Assembly: GCA_019424645.1 (NCBI GenBank)
Contig: JAHYZB010000046.1
Location: 17,759 to 25,583 of the forward strand
Origin: Oxalobacter formigenes
Lineage (GTDB): Bacteria; Pseudomonadota; Gammaproteobacteria; Burkholderiales; Burkholderiaceae_D
Direction of reading: 5' to 3'
DNA: 7,825 nt
The notes under the pieces are model-generated. The model searched no databases. It had not been told where the DNA came from and saw only the letters and a list, made by a program, of their open reading frames with translations. Both the position numbers and the translations under genes were made by a program. Positions within the stretch are counted from its first letter, which is position 1, and the number at the start of each line of letters is the position of its first letter. Below are positions 1 through 5,933 of this stretch, in pieces.

Positions 1-1236
1 CAGCGTATCATTGACTTCATCATCGATGAATTCAACAAGATCAATGGTATCGATCTGAGGAAGGATCCAATTGCCCTTCAACGTATCAAGGCTTCTGCCG
101 AAAGAGCGAAAATCGAACTGTCGTCTACGCAACAGACGGAAATCAACGAGCCATATATCGCGATGGCAAACGGTGCACCGGTTCATCTGAACATGAAACT
201 GACTCGTGCAAAACTGGAATCTTTGGCTGAAGGCCTGATCGATCAGACGATCGAACCATGCCGTATCGCTCTGAAAGATGCGGGTCTCTCCGTTTCCGAT
301 ATTGACGACGTCATTCTGGTTGGCGGTATGACCCGTATGCCTGCTGTTCAGGACAAGGTGAAAGCGTTTTTCGGCAAGGAAGCACGTAAAGACATCAACC
401 CCGATGAAGCGGTTGCTGTCGGTGCAGCTTTGCAAGGCGCAGTTTTGTCGGGAGACCGTAAAGATCTGTTGCTGCTGGACGTGACCCCATTGTCTCTGGG
501 CATCGAAACCCTTGGCGGTGTCATGACGAAGATGATTCAGAAAAACACCACCATTCCGACCAAATTCAGCCAGATATTCTCGACGGCCGAAGACAATCAG
601 CCTGCCGTGACCATCAAGGTCTATCAGGGTGAACGTGAAATGGCTGCAGGGAACAAGGCTTTGGGTGAATTCAATCTGGAAGGTATCCCTGCTTCTCCAC
701 GCGGTATGCCGCAAATCGAAGTGACTTTCGATATCGATGCCAATGGTATTTTGCATGTCAGTGCGAAAGACAAGGCTTCCGGCAAGGAAAACAAGATCAC
801 CATCAAAGCCAATTCAGGTTTGTCTGAAGAGGAAATCCAGCGCATGGTCAAGGATGCAGAAGTCAATGCCGCGGAAGATCACAAGATCCGTGAATTGACC
901 GAAGCCCGCAATCAGGGTGACGCACTGGTCCATACGACGAAGAAATCGATGGAAGAGTACGGTGACAAGCTGGATGCTCCTACGAAGGAAACCATTGAAG
1001 GTGCCATCAAGGATCTGGAAGAAGCCTTGAAGAGTGACGACAAGGCTGATATCGATTCGAAGATGAGTGCACTTTCCACGGCTGCGCAGAAGCTGGGTGA
1101 AAAGATGTACGCTGATCAGGCACCAGAAGGCGCTGCCGCAGGTGCGGCTGGCGCTTCAGCTGGAGCCGCGCCGGAACCGGAACTGGATGACGATGTCGTC
1201 GATGCAGACTTCAAGGAAGTAAAAGACAAAGACTGA
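1..1236 (+). CDS. dnaK: Molecular chaperone DnaK (Hsp70), 3' part; 5' end lies outside the window
   Basis: ATP-dependent cytoplasmic Hsp70 that binds exposed hydrophobic segments of proteins, working with DnaJ and GrpE. The frame is open from base 1 with no start codon needed, and the first residues (QRIIDFIIDEFN) match Hsp70 near residue 234 of the E. coli protein. The ATG at 163 is internal. The 411 visible residues hold the end of the nucleotide-binding domain (GGMTRMP at about 108-114), the hydrophobic interdomain linker LLLLD (about 156-160), the beta substrate-binding domain, the helical lid, an Ala/Gly-rich spacer and an acidic tail ending DDDVVDADFKEVKDKD. Full length would be near 644 residues, normal for the family. 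Tandem stops TGA TAA close the gene. dnaJ follows on the same strand after 166 bases. The promoter is outside the window. Identification is essentially certain. Confidence 0.98.
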   Translation, partial: QRIIDFIIDEFNKINGIDLRKDPIALQRIKASAERAKIELSSTQQTEINEPYIAMANGAPVHLNMKLTRAKLESLAEGLIDQTIEPCRIALKDAGLSVSDIDDVILVGGMTRMPAVQDKVKAFFGKEARKDINPDEAVAVGAALQGAVLSGDRKDLLLLDVTPLSLGIETLGGVMTKMIQKNTTIPTKFSQIFSTAEDNQPAVTIKVYQGEREMAAGNKALGEFNLEGIPASPRGMPQIEVTFDIDANGILHVSAKDKASGKENKITIKANSGLSEEEIQRMVKDAEVNAAEDHKIRELTEARNQGDALVHTTKKSMEEYGDKLDAPTKETIEGAIKDLEEALKSDDKADIDSKMSALSTAAQKLGEKMYADQAPEGAAAGAAGASAGAAPEPELDDDVVDADFKEVKDKD

Positions 1237-1255
1237 TAAACTGTCAGCCTTTATC

Positions 1256-1300
1256 CGCCGGGCAGGGAAAATCAAAATGAATTGACTTTTCTGCCCGGCG
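1256..1300 (+). promoter_or_regulatory. Long hairpin in the dnaK-dnaJ spacer (attenuator, partial terminator or mRNA end)
   Basis: A perfect 10-base inverted repeat, CGCCGGGCAG (1256-1265) with CTGCCCGGCG (1291-1300), extends by four further pairs (GGAA with TTTT, two of them G-U). Inside the loop TCAA (1272-1275) can pair with TTGA (1282-1285). It starts 20 bases after the dnaK stop. The bases that follow, TTGTGGTTTCG, are U-rich but interrupted, so it is not a textbook intrinsic terminator. It could lower dnaJ expression relative to dnaK, or protect the 3' end of a dnaK message. The structure is seen; the role is inferred. Confidence 0.6.
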
Positions 1301-1402
1301 TTGTGGTTTCGTAGTTTCGGACATGTCGATGCCAGTCTGCTCCTTGTGGAGTATTTGGAACATTCTGATTTTGCGACAATCGCTTTTTTTAATGTGGACA
1401 AG

Positions 1403-2542
1403 ATGGCAAAGCGAGATTTTTACGAGGTTCTAGGGGTTGCTAAAAATGCCTCGGATGATGAAATTAAAAAAGCTTATCGCAAGCTTGCGATGAAGTTTCA
1501 TCCCGATCGCAATCCCGACAGCAAAACGGCTGAGGAAAAGTTCAAGGAAGTCAAGGAAGCATATGAAATGCTTTCTGACGAGCACAAGCGCGAAGCGTAT
1601 GACCGTTTCGGCCATGCAGGTGTCGATCCCAATATGAATATGGGTGGTCATCCGGGTGGGGCGGGTGCTGCTGATTTTTCAGATGCGTTTGGCGACATTT
1701 TTGGCGATATTTTCGGCGGCGGTGGGCGTGGCGGCCAGAGAAGCAGCGGCCCGCAGATGTACCGTGGTGCCGATATGCGTTACAACCTGGATATCACGCT
1801 TGATGAGGCGGCCAAAGGCAGTACCAAAACGATTCGTGTCCCGTCGTGGGACAATTGCGGAACCTGTCATGGCACGGGTGCCAAACCGGGTACTTCGCCG
1901 ACGACCTGTACAACCTGTGGCGGTCAGGGACAGGTTCGTATGCAGCAGGGATTTTTCAGCGTCCAGCAGCCGTGTCCGACCTGTCATGGAACAGGAAAAC
2001 AGATCAAGGAACCATGCCCGACCTGTATGGGTATCGGGAAAATCCGACGGAACAAGACGCTCGAAGTCAAGATTCCGGCAGGTATTGCCGATGGAATGCG
2101 TATCCGTTCAGCAGGAAATGGCGAACCGGGCCAGAATGGCGGGCCTCCGGGCGATTTGTATGTCGAAATCAGGGTGTTGCCGCATGCCATTTTCCGGCGT
2201 GAAGGGGATGACCTCCACTGTGAAATTCCGATCTCTTTCGGTATTGCCGCTTTGGGAGGGGAAATCGAAGTGCCGACTCTGGGGAGCAGACTTGCCTTCA
2301 ATATTCCTGAAGGAACCCAGACAGGCAAGACATTCCGTCTGCGTGGAAAAGGCATCAAGGGTGTCCGTGCTTCACAGCCCGGCGATCTGTACTGCCATGT
2401 AAAAGTGGAAACGCCCGTCAAGCTGACAGACAGGGAAAAAGAATTGATGCGTGAATTCGACAAGCTGGTCGTCGAAGGGGGCGCAAGACATACTCCTCAG
2501 GCGAAATCCTGGATGGACAAGATCAAGGGGATGTTTGGCTAG
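1403..2542 (+). CDS. dnaJ: Chaperone protein DnaJ (Hsp40, type I)
   Basis: Co-chaperone that delivers unfolded substrates to DnaK and stimulates its ATPase. The 379 residues (E. coli: 376) show the complete type I layout. The J domain is at 1-70 with the catalytic HPD at 33-35. A Gly/Phe-rich segment spans about 75-118. Four zinc-binding CxxCxGxG repeats start at C152 (CGTCHGTG), C169 (CTTCGGQG), C191 (CPTCHGTG) and C205 (CPTCMGIG). A C-terminal substrate-binding and dimerisation region runs from about 215 to the end. The frame stays open upstream to 1301, but the conserved N-terminus MAKRDFYEVLGV fixes the start at the ATG at 1403. The ribosome site is weak (GGACAAG just before the ATG). An in-frame GTG at 1394 is a less likely alternative. 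It lies 166 bases after dnaK and is probably at least partly cotranscribed with it. Confidence 0.98.
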   Translation: MAKRDFYEVLGVAKNASDDEIKKAYRKLAMKFHPDRNPDSKTAEEKFKEVKEAYEMLSDEHKREAYDRFGHAGVDPNMNMGGHPGGAGAADFSDAFGDIFGDIFGGGGRGGQRSSGPQMYRGADMRYNLDITLDEAAKGSTKTIRVPSWDNCGTCHGTGAKPGTSPTTCTTCGGQGQVRMQQGFFSVQQPCPTCHGTGKQIKEPCPTCMGIGKIRRNKTLEVKIPAGIADGMRIRSAGNGEPGQNGGPPGDLYVEIRVLPHAIFRREGDDLHCEIPISFGIAALGGEIEVPTLGSRLAFNIPEGTQTGKTFRLRGKGIKGVRASQPGDLYCHVKVETPVKLTDREKELMREFDKLVVEGGARHTPQAKSWMDKIKGMFG

Positions 2543-2562
2543 TTTCTTTCCTTTAGTTTATG

Positions 2563-2601
2563 ACCCGGTTTTGAATTATGCTATTCAAAACCGGGTTTTT
2601 T
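2563..2601 (+). terminator. Intrinsic terminator of dnaK-dnaJ
   Basis: A perfect 14-base stem, ACCCGGTTTTGAAT (2563-2576) pairing with 2583-2596, closes a six-base loop and is followed by an uninterrupted T6 run at 2596-2601, then a second T-rich stretch. It begins 20 bases after the dnaJ stop, oriented for rightward transcripts. There is no T run on the other side of the stem, so it should not serve the converging trmL transcript well. Confidence 0.92.
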
Positions 2602-2613
2602 ATTGTTTTTTGT

Positions 2614-3084
2614 TCAATTTCCTCCGGCAAAGCCGTTTTGCCGCCAGGCTTCATAGACGGCAATCGCAACGCTGTTGGAAAGGTTCAGGCTACGGTTGTC
2701 CGGTCTCATCGGCAAGCGTACGCGATGGCCTTCCTGAAAAAAAGCATGTATTTCCTGGGACAATCCTTTGGTTTCTGAACCGAAAATGAACATGTCACCC
2801 GGCCTGAATTCCAATGTGGAAAATATCGAACTTCCGTGGGTCGTGAAAGCGAACATACGGGATGGATCGGGAGACATTTTTTTCAGAAAGTCATCCCAGT
2901 TTTTATAGACTACCATCCTTGCAAACTCATGGTAATCCAGTCCGGCACGGCGCATCCTGGCATCGTCTAACGGAAAGCCGAGAGGTTCGATCAGATGGAG
3001 TTGTGCTCCCGAATTGGCACACAACCGGATGATATTGCCGGTATTGGGTGGTATTTCGGGTTCTACCAGTACGACATGAAACAA
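2614..3084 (-). CDS. trmL: tRNA (cytidine(34)-2'-O)-methyltransferase TrmL (SPOUT family)
   Basis: SAM-dependent enzyme that 2'-O-methylates the wobble nucleotide (position 34) of certain leucine tRNAs. The trefoil-knot family motifs are all present: EPEIPPNTGNIIRLCANSG near the N-terminus, FGSETKGL in the middle, and the C-terminal SAM-binding knot with PDNRSLNLSNSVAIAVYEAWRQ. An ATG-initiated reading would begin at 3129, inside comF, and add 15 residues unlike the family. The start is better placed at the TTG at 3084. An AGGAG (3096-3092) lies 7 bases upstream, the protein then begins MFHVVLVEPEIPP, and the length is 156 residues against 157 in E. coli. The TTG follows the comF TAA after a single base, so the two genes are probably translationally coupled. 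The gene ends 71 bases from dnaJ, facing it. Confidence 0.93.
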   Translation of the reverse strand: MFHVVLVEPEIPPNTGNIIRLCANSGAQLHLIEPLGFPLDDARMRRAGLDYHEFARMVVYKNWDDFLKKMSPDPSRMFAFTTHGSSIFSTLEFRPGDMFIFGSETKGLSQEIHAFFQEGHRVRLPMRPDNRSLNLSNSVAIAVYEAWRQNGFAGGN

Positions 3085-3085
3085 T

Positions 3086-3853
3086 TTAAATCTCCTGCAA
3101 ATTTTTGGGTGGAGTGCGGGCATAAACAAAATTGGTAATCCGTGCTGCCCCGGCTTTTTTCAGTAACTCGGCAATTTCTTCCAGTGTATCGCCGGTTGTC
3201 ATGACATCGTCAATGATTCCGATATGACTGTTTTTTATCAGATGCCTGTTGGTTTCAACAATCCCGAATGCATTGCGAACGTTCTTTTTTCTTTCTTTAA
3301 ACGAAATGGTTGATTGTTTTTCCGTTTCACGGCTTCTTTCTATCAGGTCGAAAACAAGATCGACTTTCAAGAAACAGGACAGTGTTTTGGCTATTTCCAG
3401 AGACTGGTTGAAACCCCTCTCGATCAGTCGTTGTTTTCCGAGGGGTACTGCAATGAGGTAATCGGGACAAACTGGTTGCCGGTTTTTTTCAATGGCTTTG
3501 TATATCAGTTTTCCCATAATAGGAGCCATAGCCAGATTGGCGTGGAATTTCAGTAAATGAACCAGTTGGTCCAGTGGCGGTTCATAATCGATAGCGACAA
3601 TTGTTTCATTGAAAGAAGGGAGTTTCTTTATGCAATCGCCGCACAACAGATCTTCATTTTCAGGATCGTGAAAGGGAAGGGTATTTGCACATTTTGAACA
3701 GCGTGGCAATTGCGGAGAGAAGTACCGGTGATAACAATCGTCGCAAATTCCATCTCTGCTGTCTGAATGACACAAGGCGCAAGGGGATGGAATGCTTTTG
3801 ATGAGCCCGGTCAGAAAAGGAATACCTTGAAGAAAATTAAAATTCATCGTCAT
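3086..3853 (-). CDS. comF: ComF family protein (zinc-finger and phosphoribosyltransferase-like)
   Basis: ComF/GntX family member. In naturally competent bacteria ComF is needed for DNA uptake across the inner membrane; in others its role is unclear. The 255 residues begin with two cysteine-pair clusters typical of the family (C25-C28, C37-C40, C52-C55 and C71-C74), likely binding zinc. A type I phosphoribosyltransferase fold follows, with the family block VPLGKQRLIERGFNQS (about 136-151) and the PRPP-binding loop IGIIDDVMTTGDT (211-223). The frame continues upstream to 4027 but would then overlap the divergent methyltransferase gene. The MTMNF start at 3853 fits the family; the ATG at 3847 is the alternative, and neither has a strong ribosome site. 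It is the first gene of a pair with trmL. No other competence gene is visible, so uptake function here is not shown. Confidence 0.9.
   Translation of the reverse strand: MTMNFNFLQGIPFLTGLIKSIPSPCALCHSDSRDGICDDCYHRYFSPQLPRCSKCANTLPFHDPENEDLLCGDCIKKLPSFNETIVAIDYEPPLDQLVHLLKFHANLAMAPIMGKLIYKAIEKNRQPVCPDYLIAVPLGKQRLIERGFNQSLEIAKTLSCFLKVDLVFDLIERSRETEKQSTISFKERKKNVRNAFGIVETNRHLIKNSHIGIIDDVMTTGDTLEEIAELLKKAGAARITNFVYARTPPKNLQEI
3092..3096 (-). promoter_or_regulatory. Shine-Dalgarno AGGAG that fixes the TTG start of trmL
   Basis: AGGAG on the minus strand lies within the last codons of comF, 7 bases before the TTG at 3084. No comparable site precedes the ATG at 3129. This supports TTG initiation, and a ribosome that has just ended comF could reinitiate here. 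Confidence 0.8.
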
Positions 3854-3956
3854 GTATTCTATCTTGTCTGTAAAATCTGTTTTTTCATCAATGCCGCTCA
3901 AGGCATCATTATTACACTGACTGTTCGATAACGGATCATTTAAAGAAGTGGATTGT
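3854..3956. promoter_or_regulatory. Divergent promoter region between comF and the methyltransferase gene
   Basis: These 103 bases separate two divergently transcribed starts, so they should carry a promoter for each direction. The stretch is AT-rich and contains a small inverted repeat (ATGCC, six bases, GGCAT, around 3890-3905). I could not pick out convincing -35/-10 pairs. The call rests on gene arrangement only. Confidence 0.4.
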
Positions 3957-4802
3957 ATGCCTATTGAGTTAGAAAAGGTGCGGTCATTATTTGACGAGCC
4001 TGACAGAACCAGAGATTCGCAGTTCATGAGACGCGAAGTTGCCAGTCGTATGTCAGAACGTTTGTCGCTTGTAAAAATCGATCCGGCTTATATTCTGGAT
4101 GCCGGGTGCGGTTATTCAGCGGATACGCCTCTTTTGGTTAAGCGCTTTGGCGGCAGTCATGTGTTTTGGCTCGATATGTCATGGGCTGTTCTGCAAGAGG
4201 CCAAACGTGAAAATAACAAAAAAATAACCGGTTTCGTTTGTGGAAATTTTGCTGCGCTGCCGCTTGAAACGAATACGATCGATATCATCTGGTCCAATCT
4301 GGCCTTGCACTGGCATCCGAAACCGGATGAGGTTTTAAGGGAATGGAACCGTGTTCTCAAACCGAATGGGCTCTTGATGTTTTCCTGTTTCGGCAATGGC
4401 ACTTTTGCAGAGCTGAAAAAGTCTTTTTCTGGCATTGACTCTTATTCTCACGTCCATTCGTTTGAAGATATGATTCAGTTGGGAGACGTTTTGATCGAAA
4501 CCGGTTTTACGGAACCGGTATTGGAGAGAGAACGGATTAATGTCACATATAGAGACGCCCAAAAATTATTGGCAGATGTACGTTCATTCGGCGGAAATGC
4601 CATGTCCGGTCGTCGCAGGGGGCTTTTAGGAAAGAACGAGTACGGAAAACTGTTGAAATCGCTTGAAAAAAGCAGGGATGAGTGTGGCAATTTATTGCTG
4701 GAGTTCGAAATTATTATTGCCCATGCTTTTAAAAAAGATAATTTTATGGCCTCAGGGGAAAAAGTGATGCGGTTTTATGGGCGAAGCGATTCAGAAAAAT
4801 AA
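3957..4802 (+). CDS. BioC/NDUFAF5-type SAM-dependent methyltransferase
   Basis: Class I Rossmann-fold methyltransferase of 281 residues. Motif I is ILDAGCGYS (46-54), the acidic end of strand two is LDMS (72-75), motif post-II is IWSNLALHWHPKPDEVLREW (about 111-130) and motif III follows (RVLKPNGLLMFSCFG). The later GTFAEL (about 148-153) and the FGGNAMSGRRRGLLGK block (211-226) resemble both BioC, the malonyl-ACP O-methyltransferase that starts pimelate synthesis for biotin, and mitochondrial NDUFAF5, which modifies a complex I subunit. No other biotin gene lies nearby, so the substrate is undecided. Motif I lacks the usual third glycine of GxGxG. I chose the ATG at 3957, preceded by GTGGA; an in-frame GTG at 3948 would add three residues. 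It diverges from comF and converges on rpoH. Confidence 0.82.
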   Translation: MPIELEKVRSLFDEPDRTRDSQFMRREVASRMSERLSLVKIDPAYILDAGCGYSADTPLLVKRFGGSHVFWLDMSWAVLQEAKRENNKKITGFVCGNFAALPLETNTIDIIWSNLALHWHPKPDEVLREWNRVLKPNGLLMFSCFGNGTFAELKKSFSGIDSYSHVHSFEDMIQLGDVLIETGFTEPVLERERINVTYRDAQKLLADVRSFGGNAMSGRRRGLLGKNEYGKLLKSLEKSRDECGNLLLEFEIIIAHAFKKDNFMASGEKVMRFYGRSDSEK

Positions 4803-4826
4803 AAAGGTGCGTGTAGCACCTTTTTT
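4801..4826. terminator. Bidirectional intrinsic terminator shared by the methyltransferase gene and rpoH
   Basis: AAAAAGGTGC (4801-4810) and GCACCTTTTT (4816-4825) form a perfect 10-base stem with a five-base loop, giving a T run on either strand. It overlaps both stop codons: the rightward TAA at 4800-4802 and the leftward TAA at 4827-4825. It ends two converging genes with no spare sequence. Confidence 0.93.
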
Positions 4827-5724
4827 AACTGTAAGCGACAAGTGTATTTTTCATTTTTTTCAACGCGGCAGCTTCTATCTGGCGGATACGTTCGGCTGAA
4901 ACGCCGAATTCTGCGGCAAGCTCATGCAGGGTAGCGCCACTGCCGTCGTCATTTTTCAACCAACGGGCTTCGATAATCCGTTTCGATCGTTCATCCAGTT
5001 TATCCAGTGCCTCAGACAGGCCTTCCGATTGCAGGCGATCATGTTGTTTGGCTTCCAGAATTCGTGTCGGTTCTGTCTGTTCAGATGAGAGATACGCGAT
5101 CGGCGCGAAATTATCGTCGTCATCATCGTGCTGCGTTTCAAGCGCGATGTCGTGACCGCTCAAACGCGTTTCCATTTCTGAAACTTCTTCATCTTTCACA
5201 TTCAATTTTTCGGCAAGGGAACGAATCTGTTCTCTTGTCATGGCGTCGTTGCCGCTTTTGTGGCTGCGCAAGTTGAAAAACAGTTTTCTTTGCGCCTTGG
5301 TTGTCGCCACCTTGACCATTCTCCAGTTCCGGAGAATGTATTCATGTATTTCAGCCTTGATCCAGTGAATGGCATACGATACCAGTCGCACGCCCATTTT
5401 CGGGTCAAAACGTTTGACGGCTTTCATCAATCCGATGTTGCCTTCCTGTATGAGGTCGGCATGCGGAAGGCCGTAACCCAGGTAATTACGGGCAATCGAA
5501 GCCACCAGTCTCAGATGGGACAGGACAAGTTCCTGAGCTGCGGCAAGATCGTTATTTTCGTGGTAACTGAGTGCCAGTTCGGTTTCCCGTTCAGGGGTCA
5601 ACATCGGCATGCGGTTGATTTCCGCGATGTAAGCCTCAATATTGCCGAGTGAACCTGTCAAAACAGGAGCCAAGGCATGACGGCTAACCGGCAGCAATGA
5701 AGCTTGTGCGGACTTTGCGCTCAT
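4825..5724 (-). CDS. rpoH: RNA polymerase heat-shock sigma factor RpoH (sigma-32)
   Basis: Alternative sigma factor directing RNA polymerase to heat-shock promoters. The 299 residues show region 2 (LIQEGNIGLMKAVKRFDP near 91-108, then the -10-recognition block with WIKAEIHEYILRNWR), directly followed by the diagnostic RpoH box QRKLFFNLR (145-153). An acidic DDDDD stretch lies at 200-204. Region 4.2 forms the C-terminal helix-turn-helix (LHELAAEFGVSAERIRQIE, about 266-284). Residues matching L47, A50 and I54 of the E. coli protein, which matter for its control by proteolysis and membrane targeting, appear as L60, A63 and V67. The ATG at 5724 has a near-perfect AAGGAGG four bases upstream. The gene lies downstream of ftsX on the same strand, as in E. 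coli, but after 209 bases that include a CIRCE operator, so it probably has its own promoter. The stop is embedded in the shared terminator. Confidence 0.98.
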   Translation of the reverse strand: MSAKSAQASLLPVSRHALAPVLTGSLGNIEAYIAEINRMPMLTPERETELALSYHENNDLAAAQELVLSHLRLVASIARNYLGYGLPHADLIQEGNIGLMKAVKRFDPKMGVRLVSYAIHWIKAEIHEYILRNWRMVKVATTKAQRKLFFNLRSHKSGNDAMTREQIRSLAEKLNVKDEEVSEMETRLSGHDIALETQHDDDDDNFAPIAYLSSEQTEPTRILEAKQHDRLQSEGLSEALDKLDERSKRIIEARWLKNDDGSGATLHELAAEFGVSAERIRQIEAAALKKMKNTLVAYS

Positions 5725-5767
5725 TCTTCCTCCTTTGTCTTTTATCTGGTTAATTTATTTAGCGTTT

Positions 5768-5796
5768 ATTTTAGCACTCTTGTGGTGAGAGTGCTA
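5768..5796 (-). promoter_or_regulatory. Possible rpoH promoter overlapping CIRCE
   Basis: On the minus strand TAAAAT (5773-5768) is a five-of-six match to a sigma-70 -10 box and shares three bases with the CIRCE arm. The hexamer 17 bases upstream, TAGCAC (5796-5791), is a poor -35. A second option uses TTGCAC (5807-5802) as -35 with a poor -10. Either would place HrcA over the promoter, as is usual for CIRCE. Weak evidence. Confidence 0.25.
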
Positions 5797-5797
5797 A
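5771..5797. promoter_or_regulatory. CIRCE operator (HrcA binding site) upstream of rpoH
   Basis: TTAGCACTC (5771-5779), nine bases, then GAGTGCTAA (5789-5797): an exact match to the consensus inverted repeat TTAGCACTC-N9-GAGTGCTAA bound by the heat-shock repressor HrcA. It ends 46 bases before the rpoH ATG, in the position of a promoter or early leader. CIRCE usually controls groESL or dnaK operons; the only downstream gene here is rpoH, because on the other side lies the 3' end of ftsX. HrcA binding is inferred from the sequence match; hrcA is not in the window. Confidence 0.96.
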
Positions 5798-5820
5798 TTA
5801 TGTGCAAAGCTGACCGATTT

Positions 5821-5840
5821 TGAAAGAAGTGGATCTTTCA
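5821..5840. repeat. Seven-base inverted repeat upstream of CIRCE
   Basis: TGAAAGA (5821-5827) and TCTTTCA (5834-5840) form a perfect repeat around a six-base spacer, 23 bases beyond the CIRCE element on the promoter-distal side. It could be a protein site or a small hairpin; no T run follows it on either strand. Function unknown. Confidence 0.45.
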
Positions 5841-5871
5841 TCGGGGGAACATTCACTTTATTCGAAAAGGG

Positions 5872-5924
5872 ACGCCGGATTTTTGTTTTATCTCATTTGA
5901 ACGGGAAATGGCAAAAACCGGCGT
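5872..5924 (-). terminator. Large hairpin after ftsX, possible terminator of ftsY-ftsE-ftsX
   Basis: ACGCCGG-A-TTTTTG (5872-5885) pairs with CAAAAACCGGCGT (5912-5924) in 13 pairs with one bulged A. Within the loop CATTT (5894-5898) pairs with AAATG (5906-5910). The structure begins 9 bases after the ftsX stop. On the leftward strand it is followed by CCCTTTTCG, only a short T run, so termination may be partial and some readthrough into rpoH is possible. Confidence 0.5.
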
Positions 5925-5933
5925 TCTGATTTC

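Noticed and set aside
163..165. ATG at 163 as the start of a short DnaK-like gene
   Set aside because: The same frame is open to base 1 and encodes conserved Hsp70 sequence there, so the gene is simply cut by the window edge.
1282..1310. TTGACT at 1282-1287 as the -35 of a dnaJ promoter
   Set aside because: No acceptable -10 hexamer lies 16-19 bases downstream, and the -35 would sit inside the hairpin loop and stem.
1644..2402. 252-codon open frame overlapping dnaJ in another frame on the same strand
   Set aside because: It lies wholly inside dnaJ, which has every expected domain. The product is Arg/Val/Ser-rich with no recognisable motif, typical of an out-of-frame shadow.
3854..4027. N-terminal extension of comF by 58 codons
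   Set aside because: It would overlap the start of the divergent methyltransferase gene, has a Ser/Asn-rich sequence unlike ComF, and the family start fits MTMNF at 3853.
5260..5652. 130-codon open frame antisense to rpoH
   Set aside because: It lies fully inside a well-supported rpoH, with no ribosome site or family resemblance.
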